Below, one piece after another: positions 42,158 through 49,977 of a DNA stretch of 64,000 nucleotides; positions within the stretch are counted from its first letter, which is position 1, and every line of letters begins with the position of its first letter. The notes beneath the pieces are model-generated. The model saw nothing but the letters and a program-made list of their open reading frames with translations. It searched no databases and was not told the DNA's origin. Source of the stretch: Streptomyces sp. HB132 (GTDB lineage: Bacteria; Actinomycetota; Actinomycetes; Streptomycetales; Streptomycetaceae); the NCBI RefSeq assembly GCF_016909575.1, contig NZ_JAFBGA010000011.1, positions 142,665 through 206,664 of the forward strand, read 5' to 3'. The translations under genes were made by a program, and so were the position numbers.

Positions 42158-43858
42158 ATGGACGCATCTGCGATCGAGGAAGGCCGCCGGCGCTGGCAGG
42201 CCCGTTACGACAAGGCCCGCAAGCGCGACGCGGACTTCACCACGCTCTCCGGGGACCCAGTGGAGCCCGTGTACGGGCCCCGCCCCGGCGACACGTACGA
42301 GGGGTTCGAGCGGATCGGCTGGCCCGGCGAGTACCCCTTCACCCGGGGACTCCACCCCACCGGCTACCGGGGCCGCACCTGGACGATCCGCCAGTTCGCC
42401 GGCTTCGGCAACGCCGAGCAGACCAACGAGCGGTACAAGTCCATCCTGGCCAACGGCGGCGGCGGACTCAGCGTGGCGTTCGATATGCCGACCCTGATGG
42501 GCCGCGACTCCGACGACCCCCGCGCGCTCGGCGAGGTCGGCCACTGCGGCGTCGCCATCGACTCCGCCGCCGACATGGAGGTCCTGTTCCAGGACATCCC
42601 GCTCGGCGACGTCACCACCTCCATGACGATCAGCGGACCCGCCGTCCCCGTCTTCTGCATGTACCTGGTCGCCGCCGAGCGGCAGGGTGTCGACCCGGCC
42701 GTGCTCAACGGCACGCTCCAGACCGACATCTTCAAGGAGTACATCGCGCAGAAGGAGTGGCTCTTCCAGCCCGAACCCCATCTGCGCCTCATCGGCGACC
42801 TGATGGAGCACTGCGCCCGCGACATCCCCGCCTACAAACCGCTCTCGGTCTCCGGCTACCACATCCGCGAGGCCGGGGCCACGGCCGCGCAGGAGCTCGC
42901 GTACACCCTCGCCGACGGCTTCGGGTACGTCGAACTCGGCCTCTCCCGCGGTCTGGACGTCGACGTCTTCGCCCCCGGGCTCTCCTTCTTCTTCGACGCG
43001 CACCTCGACTTCTTCGAGGAGATCGCCAAGTTCCGCGCCGCCCGCCGGATCTGGGCCCGCTGGATGAAGGAGACCTACGGCGCGAAGACCGACAAGGCGC
43101 AGTGGCTCCGCTTCCACACCCAGACCGCCGGAGTCTCGCTGACCGCCCAGCAGCCGTACAACAACGTCGTGCGCACCGCCGTGGAGGCGCTGTCCGCCGT
43201 CCTCGGCGGAACCAACTCCCTGCACACCAACGCCCTGGACGAGACGCTCGCCCTCCCCTCCGCGCAGGCCGCGGAGATCGCGCTGCGGACCCAGCAGGTG
43301 CTCATGGAGGAGACCGGCGTCGCCAACGTCGCCGACCCGCTGGGCGGTTCGTGGTACGTCGAGCAGCTCACCGACCGCATCGAGGCCGACGCCGAGAAGA
43401 TCTTCGAGCAGATCAAGGAGCGCGGCACCCGGGCGCACCCGGACGGCAAGCACCCCATCGGGCCGATGACCTCCGGGATCCTGCGCGGCATCGAGGACGG
43501 CTGGTTCACCGGCGAGACCGCCGAATCCGCCTTCCGGTACCAGCAGTCGCTGGAGAAGGGCGAGAAGCGGGTCGTCGGCGTCAACGTCCACCACGGATCC
43601 GTCACGGGTGACCTGGAGATCCTGCGGGTCAGCCACGAGGTCGAGCGTGAGCAGGTGCGCGAGCTCGCCGGGCGCAAGGAGGGCCGTGAGGACGCGAGGG
43701 TCGGTGCCGCGCTGAACGCGATGCTGGCCGCCGCACGCGACGGCTCGAACATGATCGCGCCGATGCTGGAGGCCGTACGGGCCGAGGCGACCCTGGGCGA
43801 GATCTGCGGGGTGCTGCGCGACGAGTGGGGCGTCTACACGGAGCCGCCGGGCTTCTGA
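42158..43858 (+). CDS. icmA: Isobutyryl-CoA mutase large subunit IcmA
   Basis: B12-dependent subunit interconverting isobutyryl-CoA and n-butyryl-CoA; needs IcmB (cobalamin-binding), not encoded here. The 566-aa protein has the acyl-CoA mutase barrel. The residues that separate Icm from methylmalonyl-CoA mutase are visible: Phe80 in TIRQF (Tyr in MCM) and Gln198 in YIAQKE (Arg in MCM), numbered as in IcmA of S. cinnamonensis. Length also matches IcmA (MCM large subunits are longer). ATG at 42158 begins MDASAIEEGRRRWQARYDKA, with the 24-bp palindrome directly upstream and little room for a ribosome site. Confidence 0.93.
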   Translation: MDASAIEEGRRRWQARYDKARKRDADFTTLSGDPVEPVYGPRPGDTYEGFERIGWPGEYPFTRGLHPTGYRGRTWTIRQFAGFGNAEQTNERYKSILANGGGGLSVAFDMPTLMGRDSDDPRALGEVGHCGVAIDSAADMEVLFQDIPLGDVTTSMTISGPAVPVFCMYLVAAERQGVDPAVLNGTLQTDIFKEYIAQKEWLFQPEPHLRLIGDLMEHCARDIPAYKPLSVSGYHIREAGATAAQELAYTLADGFGYVELGLSRGLDVDVFAPGLSFFFDAHLDFFEEIAKFRAARRIWARWMKETYGAKTDKAQWLRFHTQTAGVSLTAQQPYNNVVRTAVEALSAVLGGTNSLHTNALDETLALPSAQAAEIALRTQQVLMEETGVANVADPLGGSWYVEQLTDRIEADAEKIFEQIKERGTRAHPDGKHPIGPMTSGILRGIEDGWFTGETAESAFRYQQSLEKGEKRVVGVNVHHGSVTGDLEILRVSHEVEREQVRELAGRKEGREDARVGAALNAMLAAARDGSNMIAPMLEAVRAEATLGEICGVLRDEWGVYTEPPGF

Positions 43859-43906
43859 CCCACGGCCGAGGACTCCACGGCCGCGACCACCCGGGGCCCG
43901 GGGCCC

Positions 43907-44551
43907 TCAGAACCCCGGGCGCCGCTCCGTGCCCGTGCCGCCCAGGCCGCCGAGCAGCAGCATCGTGAAGCTCCGCGCCCAGTCGGTGTCGACGGGCTCG
44001 GCGCTCACCAGCGTCCGGTGCACCACGGCACCCGCGATCACGTCGAAGATGAGGTCGGCGGTGCGGTCCGCCACCACCTCGTCCGGTTCGGTGGGCAGTT
44101 CCCCGCGTAGCTGCGCGCGCTCCCGGCCCTGGAGCACGAGGTGCTTCTGCCGGTTCACGATCGAATCGCGTATACGATCCCGCAGCGCCTCGTCCCGCGT
44201 CGACTCGGCCACCACGGCCATCAGTGCCGTCTTGGTCTCCGGCCGCTCCAGCAGGACCGCGAACTGGAGGACCACGGCCTCCACGTCGGCCGCGAGGCTG
44301 CCGAGGTCGGGCAGTTCCAGCTCGTCGAAGAGGACGGCGACCGCGTCCACCACCAGCTCGTTCTTGCCGGCCCAGCGGCGGTAGAGAGTCGTCTTGGCGA
44401 CCCCCGCCCGCGTCGCCACATCGCCCATCGTCAGCTTCGACCAGCCGAGATCGACCAGCGACGCGCGGGTCGCCTCCAGGATCACGGCATCGGTCTCGGC
44501 GCTGCGAGGACGTCCGGACCGGGTGGGTTCGGTGGGGCTGCGGCTCAGCAT
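43907..44551 (-). CDS. TetR-family transcriptional regulator
   Basis: A 214-aa repressor. Helix-turn-helix: TDAVILEATRASLVDLGWSK, LTMGDVATRAGVAKTTLYRR and WAGKNELVVDAV. The C-terminal domain resembles AcrR-type ligand domains (YAxxxTRDEALRDRIRDS-like). A 12-bp palindrome overlaps its own promoter. It is convergent with icmA (stop 48 bp apart) and divergent from the thioredoxin-TPR gene. Confidence 0.88.
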   Translation of the reverse strand: MLSRSPTEPTRSGRPRSAETDAVILEATRASLVDLGWSKLTMGDVATRAGVAKTTLYRRWAGKNELVVDAVAVLFDELELPDLGSLAADVEAVVLQFAVLLERPETKTALMAVVAESTRDEALRDRIRDSIVNRQKHLVLQGRERAQLRGELPTEPDEVVADRTADLIFDVIAGAVVHRTLVSAEPVDTDWARSFTMLLLGGLGGTGTERRPGF

Positions 44552-44561
44552 GCGGCGACCA

Positions 44562-44573
44562 TACCGGCCGGTA
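44562..44573. promoter_or_regulatory. 12-bp palindrome in the TetR gene's promoter
   Basis: TACCGGCCGGTA, perfectly palindromic, centred 17 bp upstream of the TetR start codon. Its position favours autoregulation by the encoded repressor. Confidence 0.6.
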
Positions 44574-44639
44574 AGTAGTGCTGACCGGCCCGGGAGCCCG
44601 TGAGACAGATCACCGCGCGCTCTTGCCGTGGAGGGGGTC

Positions 44640-44669
44640 CTGACAGTTACGCTACGGGTCGTAGCGTAA
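44640..44669 (+). promoter_or_regulatory. Dyad-overlapped promoter of the thioredoxin-TPR gene
   Basis: This lies in the 315-bp gap 44552-44866, which otherwise holds the TetR promoter. A dyad with perfect 9-bp arms TTACGCTAC / GTAGCGTAA and 5-bp spacer GGGTC (44647-44669) overlaps a promoter-like CTGACA (44640-44645) and TAGCGT (44662-44667) spaced 16 bp. A repressor bound here would cover the promoter. The transcript leader would be about 190 nt; I see no other gene in the gap. Confidence 0.6.
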
Positions 44670-44866
44670 GAAGCGATGGTCCGTCCGTCGTGGCGCCACG
44701 ACTGATCGACAGCCACTGGCGCCGGGTGGGGACCCGGCGCCGAACACGGGGTTTTCAGGGCCCTGGGACCGTTTCCGTCCGCCCGCCGCGCACACCGGCG
44801 CGGCTGCGGGCGGAAGCGGTTCGCGGATTTTTCCGGAACAGTGCGCACAGGGGGGAGGATGTACGT

Positions 44867-45844
44867 ATGCAGCCTAGGAACATGTCCATGAGCGGCGTCG
44901 TCGACCTCGCCGCTGTGAAGGCGGCCGGCGACGCCAAGGCGAAGGCGGAGCAGGCCCGCGCGGAGTCGGCCCGGCAGGGGGGCGGCGGTGCCGTGGCACC
45001 CGCCTCCCTGGTGATCGACGTCGACGAGGCCGGCTTCGAGGCCGACGTCCTCCAGCGCTCCAACGAAGTCCCGGTCGTCATCGACTTCTGGGCCGAGTGG
45101 TGCGAGCCGTGCAAGCAGCTCGGTCCGCTGCTCGAGCGTCTCGCCACCGAGTACAACGGCCGCTTCGTACTGGCCAAGGTCGATGTCGACGCCAACCAGA
45201 TGCTGATGCAGCAGTTCGGGATCCAGGGCATTCCGGCCGTCTTCGCGGTGGTCGCCGGACAGGCCCTTCCGCTCTTCCAGGGCGCGGCACCCGAGAGCCA
45301 GATCCGTCAGACGCTGGATCAGCTGATCCAGGTCGGCGAGGAGCGTTTCGGTCTCACCGGGATCGCCGTCGACGCCGGCGCGGGTGCCGGTGACGAGGAG
45401 AGCGCCCCCGTCGAGGTGCCCGCGGGCCCGCACGACGCGCAGCTGGAGGCCGCCGCGCAGGCGCTGGACGCCAACGACTTCGCCGGCGCCGTCCAGGCGT
45501 ACAAGAGCGTGCTGGCCGTCGACCCGGTCAACACCGAGGCCAAGCTGGGTCTCGCCCAGGCCGAACTGCTGGGCCGCGTCGCGGGGATGGACCCGCAGCA
45601 GGTCCGCAAGGACGCCGCGGAGAATCCGGCGCAGCCGGTGGCGCAGATGGCCGCCGCCGACCTGGATCTCGTGGGTGGCCACGTCGAGGACGCCTTCGGA
45701 CGGCTCGTCGAGACGGTCCGCCGGAACTTCGGCGACGACCGCGACGCCGTACGGGTGCGGCTCCTGGAACTCTTCGAGGTGATCGGCCCCGACGACCCGC
45801 GGGTCGTCGCCGCCCGTACCGCCCTGGCGCGCGTCTTGTTCTGA
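44867..45844 (+). CDS. Thioredoxin-TPR protein (CnoX/YbbN-like)
   Basis: A 325-aa protein. Residues ~50-150 form a thioredoxin fold with redox-type site WAEWCEPCKQLGPLLE (CxxC). A helical TPR-like part follows (AAAQALDANDFAGAVQAYKS, EAKLGLAQAELLGRV, RNFGDDRDAVRVRLLELFEV). This matches CnoX/YbbN chaperedoxins, which protect proteins from oxidation and hand them to chaperonins. The ATG is preceded by GGGGGAGGA. A strong terminator follows the gene. Confidence 0.9.
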   Translation: MQPRNMSMSGVVDLAAVKAAGDAKAKAEQARAESARQGGGGAVAPASLVIDVDEAGFEADVLQRSNEVPVVIDFWAEWCEPCKQLGPLLERLATEYNGRFVLAKVDVDANQMLMQQFGIQGIPAVFAVVAGQALPLFQGAAPESQIRQTLDQLIQVGEERFGLTGIAVDAGAGAGDEESAPVEVPAGPHDAQLEAAAQALDANDFAGAVQAYKSVLAVDPVNTEAKLGLAQAELLGRVAGMDPQQVRKDAAENPAQPVAQMAAADLDLVGGHVEDAFGRLVETVRRNFGDDRDAVRVRLLELFEVIGPDDPRVVAARTALARVLF

Positions 45845-45853
45845 TGTGACAAC

Positions 45854-45889
45854 ACGGCCGTGGAGTCCCCTGGACACCACGGCCGTTTT
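45854..45889 (+). terminator. Terminator after the thioredoxin-TPR gene
   Basis: Perfect 10-bp outer stem (ACGGCCGTGG / CCACGGCCGT), an A-A mismatch, a 4-bp inner stem GTCC/GGAC with CCT loop, then TTTT. One of the few with a T-run. Confidence 0.92.
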
Positions 45890-46446
45890 CTCGGGCGAAC
45901 GACAAGGAACACATTCGCTTTACCAAAACTTGATAAAAGTACGCACTGTTACTCGTAGTAAATCACCGGCAGGGGTCTGTCCGCTTTCGGACTGTAATCC
46001 CGCCATTCGCACGTCCCTTTGGTGCCACCCTGTGTGGCCGGACGATACCCCCCTGTCGTGTCCTGGTTATCTGGTCGTTACTAGTCAGTAACGACCCCCC
46101 TTGTGTCACGGCCGCGAATGCACCACGATCGGCCACGCTCGGTCCAATACCCGTCGGCTCGGCGCCCAGTCGGCGCAGACGGGTCTGTTGGGTCCCCATC
46201 GAGTGGTCGGCGGCAGTGGCGCCGATCGCGGACAGGGGGGTTCCTGCCCCTGGGCAGGGCCTGTCCGGAAACCGGTCACGCAGACGCGTGGCCAGTGGTT
46301 GTCGCTCGGGGGTGATCGCCGGTGATTCGGATGCGGTACGCGCCTCCGGTCCGGGCGCTCTCCTTCCCGAGGACGTAGCACTTCTCCCATCCCAGGGCGG
46401 GCGCGATGCCCGTACCGGAGATGTACGTCCGAGAAGGAGGAAACAT
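45890..46446 (+). promoter_or_regulatory. 600-bp leader region of the DUF6230 operon with two TTACT/AGTAA dyads
   Basis: No convincing gene lies between 45845 and 46446. After the terminator the DNA turns AT-rich (about 45900-45970). It contains a dyad TTACT-CGT-AGTAA (45949-45961) preceded by TTGATA (45930-45935), and a stronger dyad with perfect 9-bp arms GTCGTTACT / AGTAACGAC around AGTC (46074-46095). The core TTACTAGTCAGTAA repeats the first motif with a different spacer. These look like binding sites for one regulator acting on the three-gene operon. The remaining ~350 bp to the start codon may be a long leader. Confidence 0.55.
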
Positions 46447-47088
46447 ATGAGTTCGCAGGTCCGCGGTGGTACCAGATGGAAGCGTTTCGCTCTGGTCATG
46501 GTGCCGAGCGTCGTGGCGACGGCCGCCGTCGGCGTCGGCCTGGCGCAGGGTGCGCTCGCCGCATCGTTCAGCGTCTCCGGCCAGAGCTTCAAGGTCAGCA
46601 CCGACAAGCTCGTCGGTAAGGACTTCGTCCAGTACGGCAGCGTCGCTGTCGGCAAGGACCTCAAGGGCAACGACGCCGCTCACCCGGTTGCCGTTTCCGG
46701 TTTCAGCAGCGCCACGATCACCAACATGTGCCAGTCGGTGGTCACGCCTGACCTGCCCTTCGGTCTCGGCAGCGTCAGCCTGCAGCTGAACGCGGGTACC
46801 GACCCGAAGAAGCCCGTCGAGGCGACGAACCTGTACCTCGACGTCGCGCAGCTCGACGCGGACGCGTACTTCGAGAAGATCGACATCGGCGTCGCCGCCG
46901 GTTCGGTCGGCAAGCCCGGCATCCAGTCCGGCACCGAGAAGGCCGTCAACCCGAACGGCTTCGCGCAGCGCGCCGAGACGGCGACGCTGAGCAACGTGGA
47001 GCAGACGGCGTGGGCGACCACCGCCGGCACCTTCAAGCTCAGCAACCTGAGCCTGAAGCTGCACAAGGGCGTCAAGGAGTGCTTCTAG
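46447..47088 (+). CDS. DUF6230 membrane-anchored exported protein
   Basis: A 213-aa protein with an N-terminal hydrophobic helix (~13-38, FALVMVPSVVATAAVGVGLA) acting as signal anchor. It is followed by a beta-rich domain with repeated Val/Ser/Asp strands (FSVSGQSFKVSTDKLVGKDF, VSGFSSATITNMCQSVVTPD, VSLQLNAGTDPKKPVEATNL) and two Cys residues. Matches the DUF6230 family; function unknown. The ATG has an ideal ribosome site (AAGGAGGA) and the gene heads a three-gene operon. Confidence 0.85.
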   Translation: MSSQVRGGTRWKRFALVMVPSVVATAAVGVGLAQGALAASFSVSGQSFKVSTDKLVGKDFVQYGSVAVGKDLKGNDAAHPVAVSGFSSATITNMCQSVVTPDLPFGLGSVSLQLNAGTDPKKPVEATNLYLDVAQLDADAYFEKIDIGVAAGSVGKPGIQSGTEKAVNPNGFAQRAETATLSNVEQTAWATTAGTFKLSNLSLKLHKGVKECF

Positions 47089-47098
47089 GCGCTCGCCC

Positions 47099-47136
47099 GG
47101 GTGGCCGGAGCGTTCCCTGCGGACCTCCGGCCGCCC
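47099..47136 (+). terminator. Intercistronic hairpin between DUF6230 and DUF6114 genes
   Basis: 12-bp stem GGGTGGCCGGAG / CTCCGGCCGCCC (one G-T wobble) with a 14-nt loop, in the 95-bp gap. It could be a partial terminator or mRNA stabiliser making the first gene more highly expressed. Confidence 0.55.
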
Positions 47137-47183
47137 ACCCCTTCTCTTCTCACGGCAGTACCGGTTCCAGGGAGCTGTTTTCC

Positions 47184-47762
47184 ATGAGCCCCGAGTCCAC
47201 AGGGCAGAACGAGCACCACCTCACCGTCTACCGGCGGGGATTCCGCACCTGGCGGGGTAACCGGCCGTTCTGGGCGGGCCTTTTCACCATCCTGGGTGGT
47301 CTACCCATCGCGTACTTCCCGTACGCCAACATGCACCTCGGCAACATGACGATCGCGATGTCGACCACCGCGGGTGCCGGATCGCTGATCATCGGGGTCC
47401 TGCTCGTCACGCTGGGCCTCACCATGTGGTTCCACCACATCGTGCGGGTCTTCGCCGGTGTCGCCGCGATCCTGCTCGCGCTGATCTCCATACCCGTCGC
47501 CAACATCGGCGGCTTCATCATCGGCTTCGTCCTCTCCCTCCTCGGCGGAGCCCTCTCCATCGCCTGGGTACCCGGCGACGCGAAGGGCGTCCGCGACACC
47601 GAGGACGCGGCCTACGAGGCCCGGAGCCCCGGGGCCGGCGACGCGCGGGCACCCGAGCACGAGCACGGCCAGGAGTTCCAGGGAACGGCAGCCGTCCCGC
47701 CGCAGCCGATGCGGTTCGACGGGGCGGTCGAGGCCGACGGCGGGAGGCATCGTGCGGGGTGA
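47184..47762 (+). CDS. DUF6114 four-TM membrane protein
   Basis: A 192-aa protein with an N-terminal cytoplasmic YRRGFRTWRGNRPFWAGLF (Arg/Trp-rich), then four helices (FWAGLFTILGGLPIAYFPYA, IAMSTTAGAGSLIIGVLLVT, VFAGVAAILLALISIPVANI, FIIGFVLSLLGGALSIAWVP) and a ~55-residue acidic tail. Same pattern as the DUF6114 family, always near DUF6230 genes. It overlaps the following gene by 11 nt, so all three are co-translated. Confidence 0.85.
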   Translation: MSPESTGQNEHHLTVYRRGFRTWRGNRPFWAGLFTILGGLPIAYFPYANMHLGNMTIAMSTTAGAGSLIIGVLLVTLGLTMWFHHIVRVFAGVAAILLALISIPVANIGGFIIGFVLSLLGGALSIAWVPGDAKGVRDTEDAAYEARSPGAGDARAPEHEHGQEFQGTAAVPPQPMRFDGAVEADGGRHRAG

Positions 47763-49038
47763 CGACGGTCAGACGAACGGCTTCGGGCAGGACGACCTCC
47801 CGGAGCGAAGAGGGCCCCGCCACGCGGCGCCCAGGAAGTCGCTGCTGACGAAGCTGCACATGCCCGCGGGCAAGAAGGCGTTCGCGCTCGCCGCGATGCC
47901 GACTGCGGTCTTCGTCGGAATGGGGCTCACCCCGAAGCTCGCGATGGCCGACGACAGTTCGGACATCCCGTTCGCCCCCGGCCCCTGCGTGACACGCTCC
48001 GACGAGCCGGCCGAGTCGGAGAAGCCCGAGGCGACGCCGACCCCGAGCGCCACACCGTCCGAAGAGGCGGGCAAGGACGACGAGGCGGGCAACGACGACT
48101 CCGGCAAGGACGACTCCGGCGAGGACGACGACGCCGCGACGCCGAAGCCCTCCGCGAGTGCGAGCGCGGGGGAGGACGCGTCCGAGGAGACGCCCGCGGA
48201 CAAGACCGCACCGTCGGCCACCCCTAGTCCCACCGAGTCGAAGAACCCCCTCGACCCGCTGGGCGTCGGCGACGCGCTCAAGGACCTCTTCGACGGCCCG
48301 GACAAGGAGACGGCCGAGCCGTCCCCCAGCGCCACGGAGAAGAACCCGGAGCCGTCTGAGAGCACCGCCACCACCAAGCCGGCGGAGAAGGCCACGGAGG
48401 CCGCGAAGGACACGGTCGACAAGACCACCGACGCCATCCGCGACGCGGCGGAGAAGGCGGGCGAGGGCGTCGAGGAGCTCGACGACGACGTCAAGGGCCT
48501 CGACCCGGTGAAGGACGAGGACATCCCGGACGGCGCCAAGGAGCGCTTCCCCTGCCCGACCGCCGATCCCGAGGCGCTCGCCGCGGCCGACCTCGAGCAG
48601 GGCATCCCGCTGCTCCCGGACGACCCGTGGACGCTGGAGACCTCGAAGCTCACGCTCACCGGGCTCGACTACGCGGGCATCGTCGAGGTGAAGACGTACA
48701 ACGGCAGCATCAAGAAGGTGCTGAAGTTCACCGCCGACACCATCGACATCAAGGACCTGCACCAGCTGACGACGGGTCCGGCCGGGACCACCGGTCATGT
48801 CAAGGCGGAGGAGGGCTCGACCTCCACCATCCGCAACGGCACGGTGACCATGTACACGGAAGAGCTGAAGGGCAACCTCTTCGGCCTCATCCCGATCACC
48901 TTCAGCCCGGAGACCCCGCCGCCGCTGAACGTGCCCTTCGCCTTCTTCACCGACGCGACGGTGAAGCAGGCGGGTCAGTTCGGCGGATCGCTCAAGGTCC
49001 CCGGCCTGCAGAACTACTTCACCGGTGGCAAGAGCTAG
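47752..49038 (+). CDS. Large exported protein with acidic linker and C-terminal beta domain (third gene of the DUF6230 locus)
   Basis: A 428-aa protein. A ~40-residue basic start precedes one hydrophobic helix (KKAFALAAMPTAVFVGMGLT). A ~200-residue Glu/Asp/Ser/Thr/Pro-rich spacer follows, with an Ala/Lys heptad segment (AEKATEAAKDTVDKTTDAIR). A C-terminal domain of ~170 residues (WTLETSKLTLTGLDYAGIVE, ITFSPETPPPLNVPFAFFTD) ends KVPGLQNYFTGGKS. The beta domain has a similar strand pattern to DUF6230. GTG start at 47752 lies within the DUF6114 gene. Probably displayed in the wall or membrane; function unknown. Confidence 0.8.
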   Translation: MRGDDGQTNGFGQDDLPERRGPRHAAPRKSLLTKLHMPAGKKAFALAAMPTAVFVGMGLTPKLAMADDSSDIPFAPGPCVTRSDEPAESEKPEATPTPSATPSEEAGKDDEAGNDDSGKDDSGEDDDAATPKPSASASAGEDASEETPADKTAPSATPSPTESKNPLDPLGVGDALKDLFDGPDKETAEPSPSATEKNPEPSESTATTKPAEKATEAAKDTVDKTTDAIRDAAEKAGEGVEELDDDVKGLDPVKDEDIPDGAKERFPCPTADPEALAAADLEQGIPLLPDDPWTLETSKLTLTGLDYAGIVEVKTYNGSIKKVLKFTADTIDIKDLHQLTTGPAGTTGHVKAEEGSTSTIRNGTVTMYTEELKGNLFGLIPITFSPETPPPLNVPFAFFTDATVKQAGQFGGSLKVPGLQNYFTGGKS

Positions 49039-49069
49039 CCGTTACCGGTCCGTTCGGGAGCCGCACAGC

Positions 49070-49110
49070 ACCGCGGGCCGTCCCTCTCGCCGAGAGGGAC
49101 GGCCCGCGGT
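49070..49110 (+). terminator. Terminator after the DUF6230 operon
   Basis: Perfect 19-bp stem starting ACCGCGGGCCGTCCCTCTC with a 3-nt GCC loop. Very strong; serves the operon and may also protect from the opposite strand. Confidence 0.92.
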
Positions 49111-49160
49111 CATGTCAGGCCGGAGCGCCGGCGACGGTGTGCGCGACACGCGTGCATGAG

Positions 49161-49796
49161 CTACGCGTCCACGAGATGCGCGACGTCGCCCACGACGTAC
49201 TCCCCGTAACGGAATGCCGCCCCCAGCTCCGCCAGCCGCGCGTACCGCTCCGTCGACAGGCACAGGTACCCGGGCGACAGCGCGTCGCTCCTGACGGGCA
49301 GGGCGCGCAGCAGCAGCCGGAAGGCGAGATCCGGCGTGCACCGGTCCACGCACTCGGTCAGTGCCCGGACCACCTCCTCGTCGAGCACGCCGTCGAACTC
49401 CTCGACAGCGGCCCGGGCCCGGCCGGCCAGCTCCGGCCCGTCGTACCGGTCCGCTCCGGAGAGCGTCACGGGGTCCGGGCGGCGGGCCAGCCACCTGTCG
49501 CACACTCCGGTCAACTGCCGCATCCACGCCGCACCGTCCGTGAGGCGGCCGCGGCGGAAGAAACGCTCCCCGCCCTCCACGCACCCCTCCCACAGCACGG
49601 TGACACGGTCGGCAGGCAGCGCGTCGTGGAGGAGGCGGGCGTCACGGCGTACCAGCAGCACGGCTTCCGGCTCCAGTTCCTCCACGAACTGACCGGCGAC
49701 GGCCTCCGCTTCCGTGGGGGCGTCCAGCGCCCAGTCCCGGTGGAAGAAACCCATGACCCAGGGGACACCGAAGGTGAACTCCGTGCACCGGTCCAT
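49161..49796 (-). CDS. Hypothetical protein
   Basis: A 211-aa protein beginning MDRCTEFTFGVPWVMGFFHR, acidic, without TM segments or recognised motifs. It contains Trp/Gly-rich start residues and a helical middle (GRLTDGAAWMRQLTGVCDRW). GC-rich third positions support real coding. It is downstream of pyk on the same strand, separated by a 20-bp-stem hairpin, so it has its own promoter or is read through. Function unknown. Confidence 0.65.
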   Translation of the reverse strand: MDRCTEFTFGVPWVMGFFHRDWALDAPTEAEAVAGQFVEELEPEAVLLVRRDARLLHDALPADRVTVLWEGCVEGGERFFRRGRLTDGAAWMRQLTGVCDRWLARRPDPVTLSGADRYDGPELAGRARAAVEEFDGVLDEEVVRALTECVDRCTPDLAFRLLLRALPVRSDALSPGYLCLSTERYARLAELGAAFRYGEYVVGDVAHLVDA

Positions 49797-49910
49797 CGGC
49801 CGTCTCCCCCTCGCGCCGGGTACTCGGTGCCGGCCTGGTCCGGCGCCCTGGGCACCGGTCCTGCGAACCGTGGGATCCCGGCGGACCGCTCCGGCCGCCG
49901 CACCGGCGGC

Positions 49911-49970
49911 TCCGCACGGCTGTGGCCCGCACCCGGTCATGTACCGGAACGCGGGCCACAGCCGTGCGGA
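49911..49970 (-). terminator. Large perfect inverted repeat after pyk
   Basis: 20-bp perfect arms (TCCGCACGGCTGTGGCCCGC and its complement) around a 20-nt centre that contains a further CCGGT/ACCGG pair. Located just downstream of the pyk stop; a strong terminator or cruciform-forming site. Confidence 0.9.
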
Positions 49971-49977
49971 CGAATTC

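Noticed and set aside
42158..43858. Annotation as methylmalonyl-CoA mutase
   Set aside because: Phe80 and Gln198 replace the Tyr/Arg of MCM, and the length fits IcmA.
46101..46390. Short open frames in the DUF6230 leader on both strands
   Set aside because: No ribosome sites, unstable composition and mutual overlap; the region is better read as regulatory DNA.
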